Below are positions 62,401 through 64,000 of a stretch of 64,000 nucleotides of DNA, in pieces (the stretch's first letter is position 1; every line of letters starts with the position of its first letter). Source of the stretch: Rhabdornis inornatus (lineage: Eukaryota > Chordata > Aves > Passeriformes > Rhabdornithidae); NCBI GenBank assembly GCA_013397075.1, contig VWZS01010864.1:62001-126000 (forward strand), given 5' to 3'. Both the position numbers and the translations under genes were made by a program. The notes below the pieces were generated by a model. That model did no database searches and was not told where the DNA came from. It worked only from the letters and a program-made list of their open reading frames with translations.

Positions 62401-64000
62401 CATCTGATACTTTGGTTTAAGCATTGTTACTATAAAATTACAGATTTCATTCTTCAAATAAATTTTTCGTTTGGTAATATGGTATAACATCAGTGAAGCT
62501 ACCTTTTAGGACTGAGTTAAAAGGTATTTAATCTTCTCATTAGCTATTTAGTGCAACAGGATTTACTGAAATAAAAAAGGACTGACAAATCAGTTTGATA
62601 AAACTTGACATTTGCACATAACTGAAGCTACCCATGCAGAAACCACTTTGGGGCAGCTAATATGTGGTAACTGATCACACTGTGGTAACTCTGTTCTTAG
62701 ACTGTCTCCTATCTTAAGAAATATTTTAGGTACCGTGGTTATTAAGTGATAGGCAGAGAATTTTGGAAAGCATTTGATGCTCTTTTTTCCCTTGTTTTTC
62801 AAGAATACTTCCAAAATCGTTAAAATGGGTATGCACGATACTTTATGTCTACTCTCAGTTTTTTACCCTCATTCATATTAAGGCCATAGTTTGCAGTAAT
62901 CTATGGGGACTACTTCAAGAGTAAGGATGGCAGAAAAAATCCTTAATAAGGATCACAGGAGAAAAGAGGGGGGGAGGGGTATGATTAATCTTTCCTGAGG
63001 TCATTATCGCTGTCTTTAATTTCTTTTTCCAAACTCTTCAGTAACTTAATTTCTTTGATGCATGACTGATTTTTCTTTACTACTGACATCCGAGGAATCA
63101 GTATATAGAAGAAAGTAACATTTGCAAAGCTGGGGAGAGGTGGTGGGTTGTTTGGGGGTTTTTCCCTGCAAATACACTGAACATACCTTTGGTCCTCTTA
63201 GTTGCGACAAGGTTTGCAATTTTTTGTAGTTCAGGTAGCTGAGATTTAGTTATTGACTGTTAGCTGTATAGTGTAAAAATCCATGTCTTTATGCAAATAG
63301 TGTTCATTTTCTTTTGTTTTCTGCTGCAAACTTAGACTGCAGGAACAATTTTACGCTCACAACTCAGAAATTTCTCTTTTTGTGATTTTCACAGTTTGGA
63401 AATTTCTTATTAAAGTGTATGAAACCCTCTCTTAGTTTTCTAAGTTACCAGGTTTTTTGTTGGGGAAAGAAAGAATTTGAAGTTGCAACATACTTGACAA
63501 AAGTGCTAGTTTCTGAAAACTTGTGCAGAAGCTTTTAAAATTCATTTTTCTTCATCTTTAGAAATAATGACATGAGAAAACTTGACCAACAAAATAGGTC
63601 ATTTCTGATGACAATCAGAAATAATTCATTTTTATCTGAGCAGAAACATTCATATTAGATTTTGTATCAGGGAATAACACAGGGCATCTGGGATTCACTG
63701 ATCTATTGTCTGAAACACATTTCCATAGCTTTATTCTTTGTCAGCCATAGTGAGAAAGTAGCCTTTAACTGCATATTTTAGTCAACTAAATTGCTTTATC
63801 AGAGTTGATAAATCTAGAGTTTGGTAGATAACATTTTCCCAGAACTGCTACAAATTAAAGGCTTCAATTGTCTTTTATGGGAGTTGTTCCCATGTGGCAG
63901 AGATCAGAGGACCAGCATCGTTCCTCGTGCAGTAAGTTTCAGGATGCTTACATGATTTTGGAGATCATGTTACAAGAGAAAATTGACTGTAGCTTCTTCA
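59476..64000. other. Non-coding DNA to window end
   Basis: No gene recognised. A 97-codon plus-strand frame (60025-60318) follows an acceptor-like TTTTTATTTCAG but has no recognisable homology. A hairpin and a 12-bp direct repeat lie at 60655-60698. Confidence 0.5.
60655..60698. repeat. 9-bp hairpin beside a 12-bp direct repeat
   Basis: CCTGACCCT, loop GTAG, AGGGTCAGG (60655-60676), overlapping GGCTAGAGTTTA and GGCTAGAGTTCA (60675-60698). Confidence 0.9.

Noticed and set aside
39431..64000. Search for GNAQ exon 2 (P-loop GESGKST region) and other exons
   Set aside because: No matching text seen on either strand; the interval is treated as intron or intergenic, and GNAQ stays an inference from gene order.

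Overview
This is an AT-rich vertebrate window, almost certainly from a bird. It carries degraded CR1 LINEs in the avian style, a solo LTR that opens TGTCCTGG on the minus strand, a decayed gammaretrovirus-like ERV, compact introns and CpG-island promoters. A songbird is plausible but not proven. There is no prokaryotic signal, CRISPR array, tRNA or rRNA.

Left part (1-13,460): the minus-strand gene CEP78 (centrosomal protein 78). Nine coding exons (11,208 down to 1,595) join with canonical GT/AG sites and matching phases. A tenth exon (613-658) is probable. The 3' half of the gene, including the coiled-coil region, lies beyond the left edge. The start-codon exon is preceded by a splice acceptor rather than a promoter. 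Transcription therefore probably starts in a CpG island near 12.8-13.46 kb, which holds an inverted CCAAT box, a YY1-like site and an array of GTTACC repeats with 10-bp period. A CR1 copy sits in intron 5.

Middle part (13.5-37.6 kb): intergenic and rich in transposons. It holds a strand-asymmetric G/T tract, a CR1 copy with an inverted 5' segment (17.55-19.67 kb), a solo LTR with 5-bp target-site duplication (20,240-20,672), CR1 tails, and an ERV (about 23.6-28.79 kb). In the ERV, gag, protease, RT, RNase H and env remnants, a polypurine tract and a 3' LTR are visible; integrase and the 5' LTR are not. A small isolated CpG-rich block lies at 35.15-35.42 kb.

Right part (37.6-64 kb): a second large CpG island (about 37.85-39.43 kb) is interrupted by a 452-nt assembly gap. 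Conserved vertebrate gene order places GNAQ divergently beside CEP78, so this island is the best candidate for the plus-strand GNAQ promoter, with exon 1 possibly in the gap and the rest of the window in its long first intron. This is inference; no GNAQ coding exon was seen. The remaining 24 kb has only CR1 fragments, short hairpins and small tandem repeats.

Functionally, the one clearly expressed gene is CEP78, a leucine-rich-repeat protein of centrioles and cilia. The viral pieces carry multiple stops and frame breaks and are not functional as genes.
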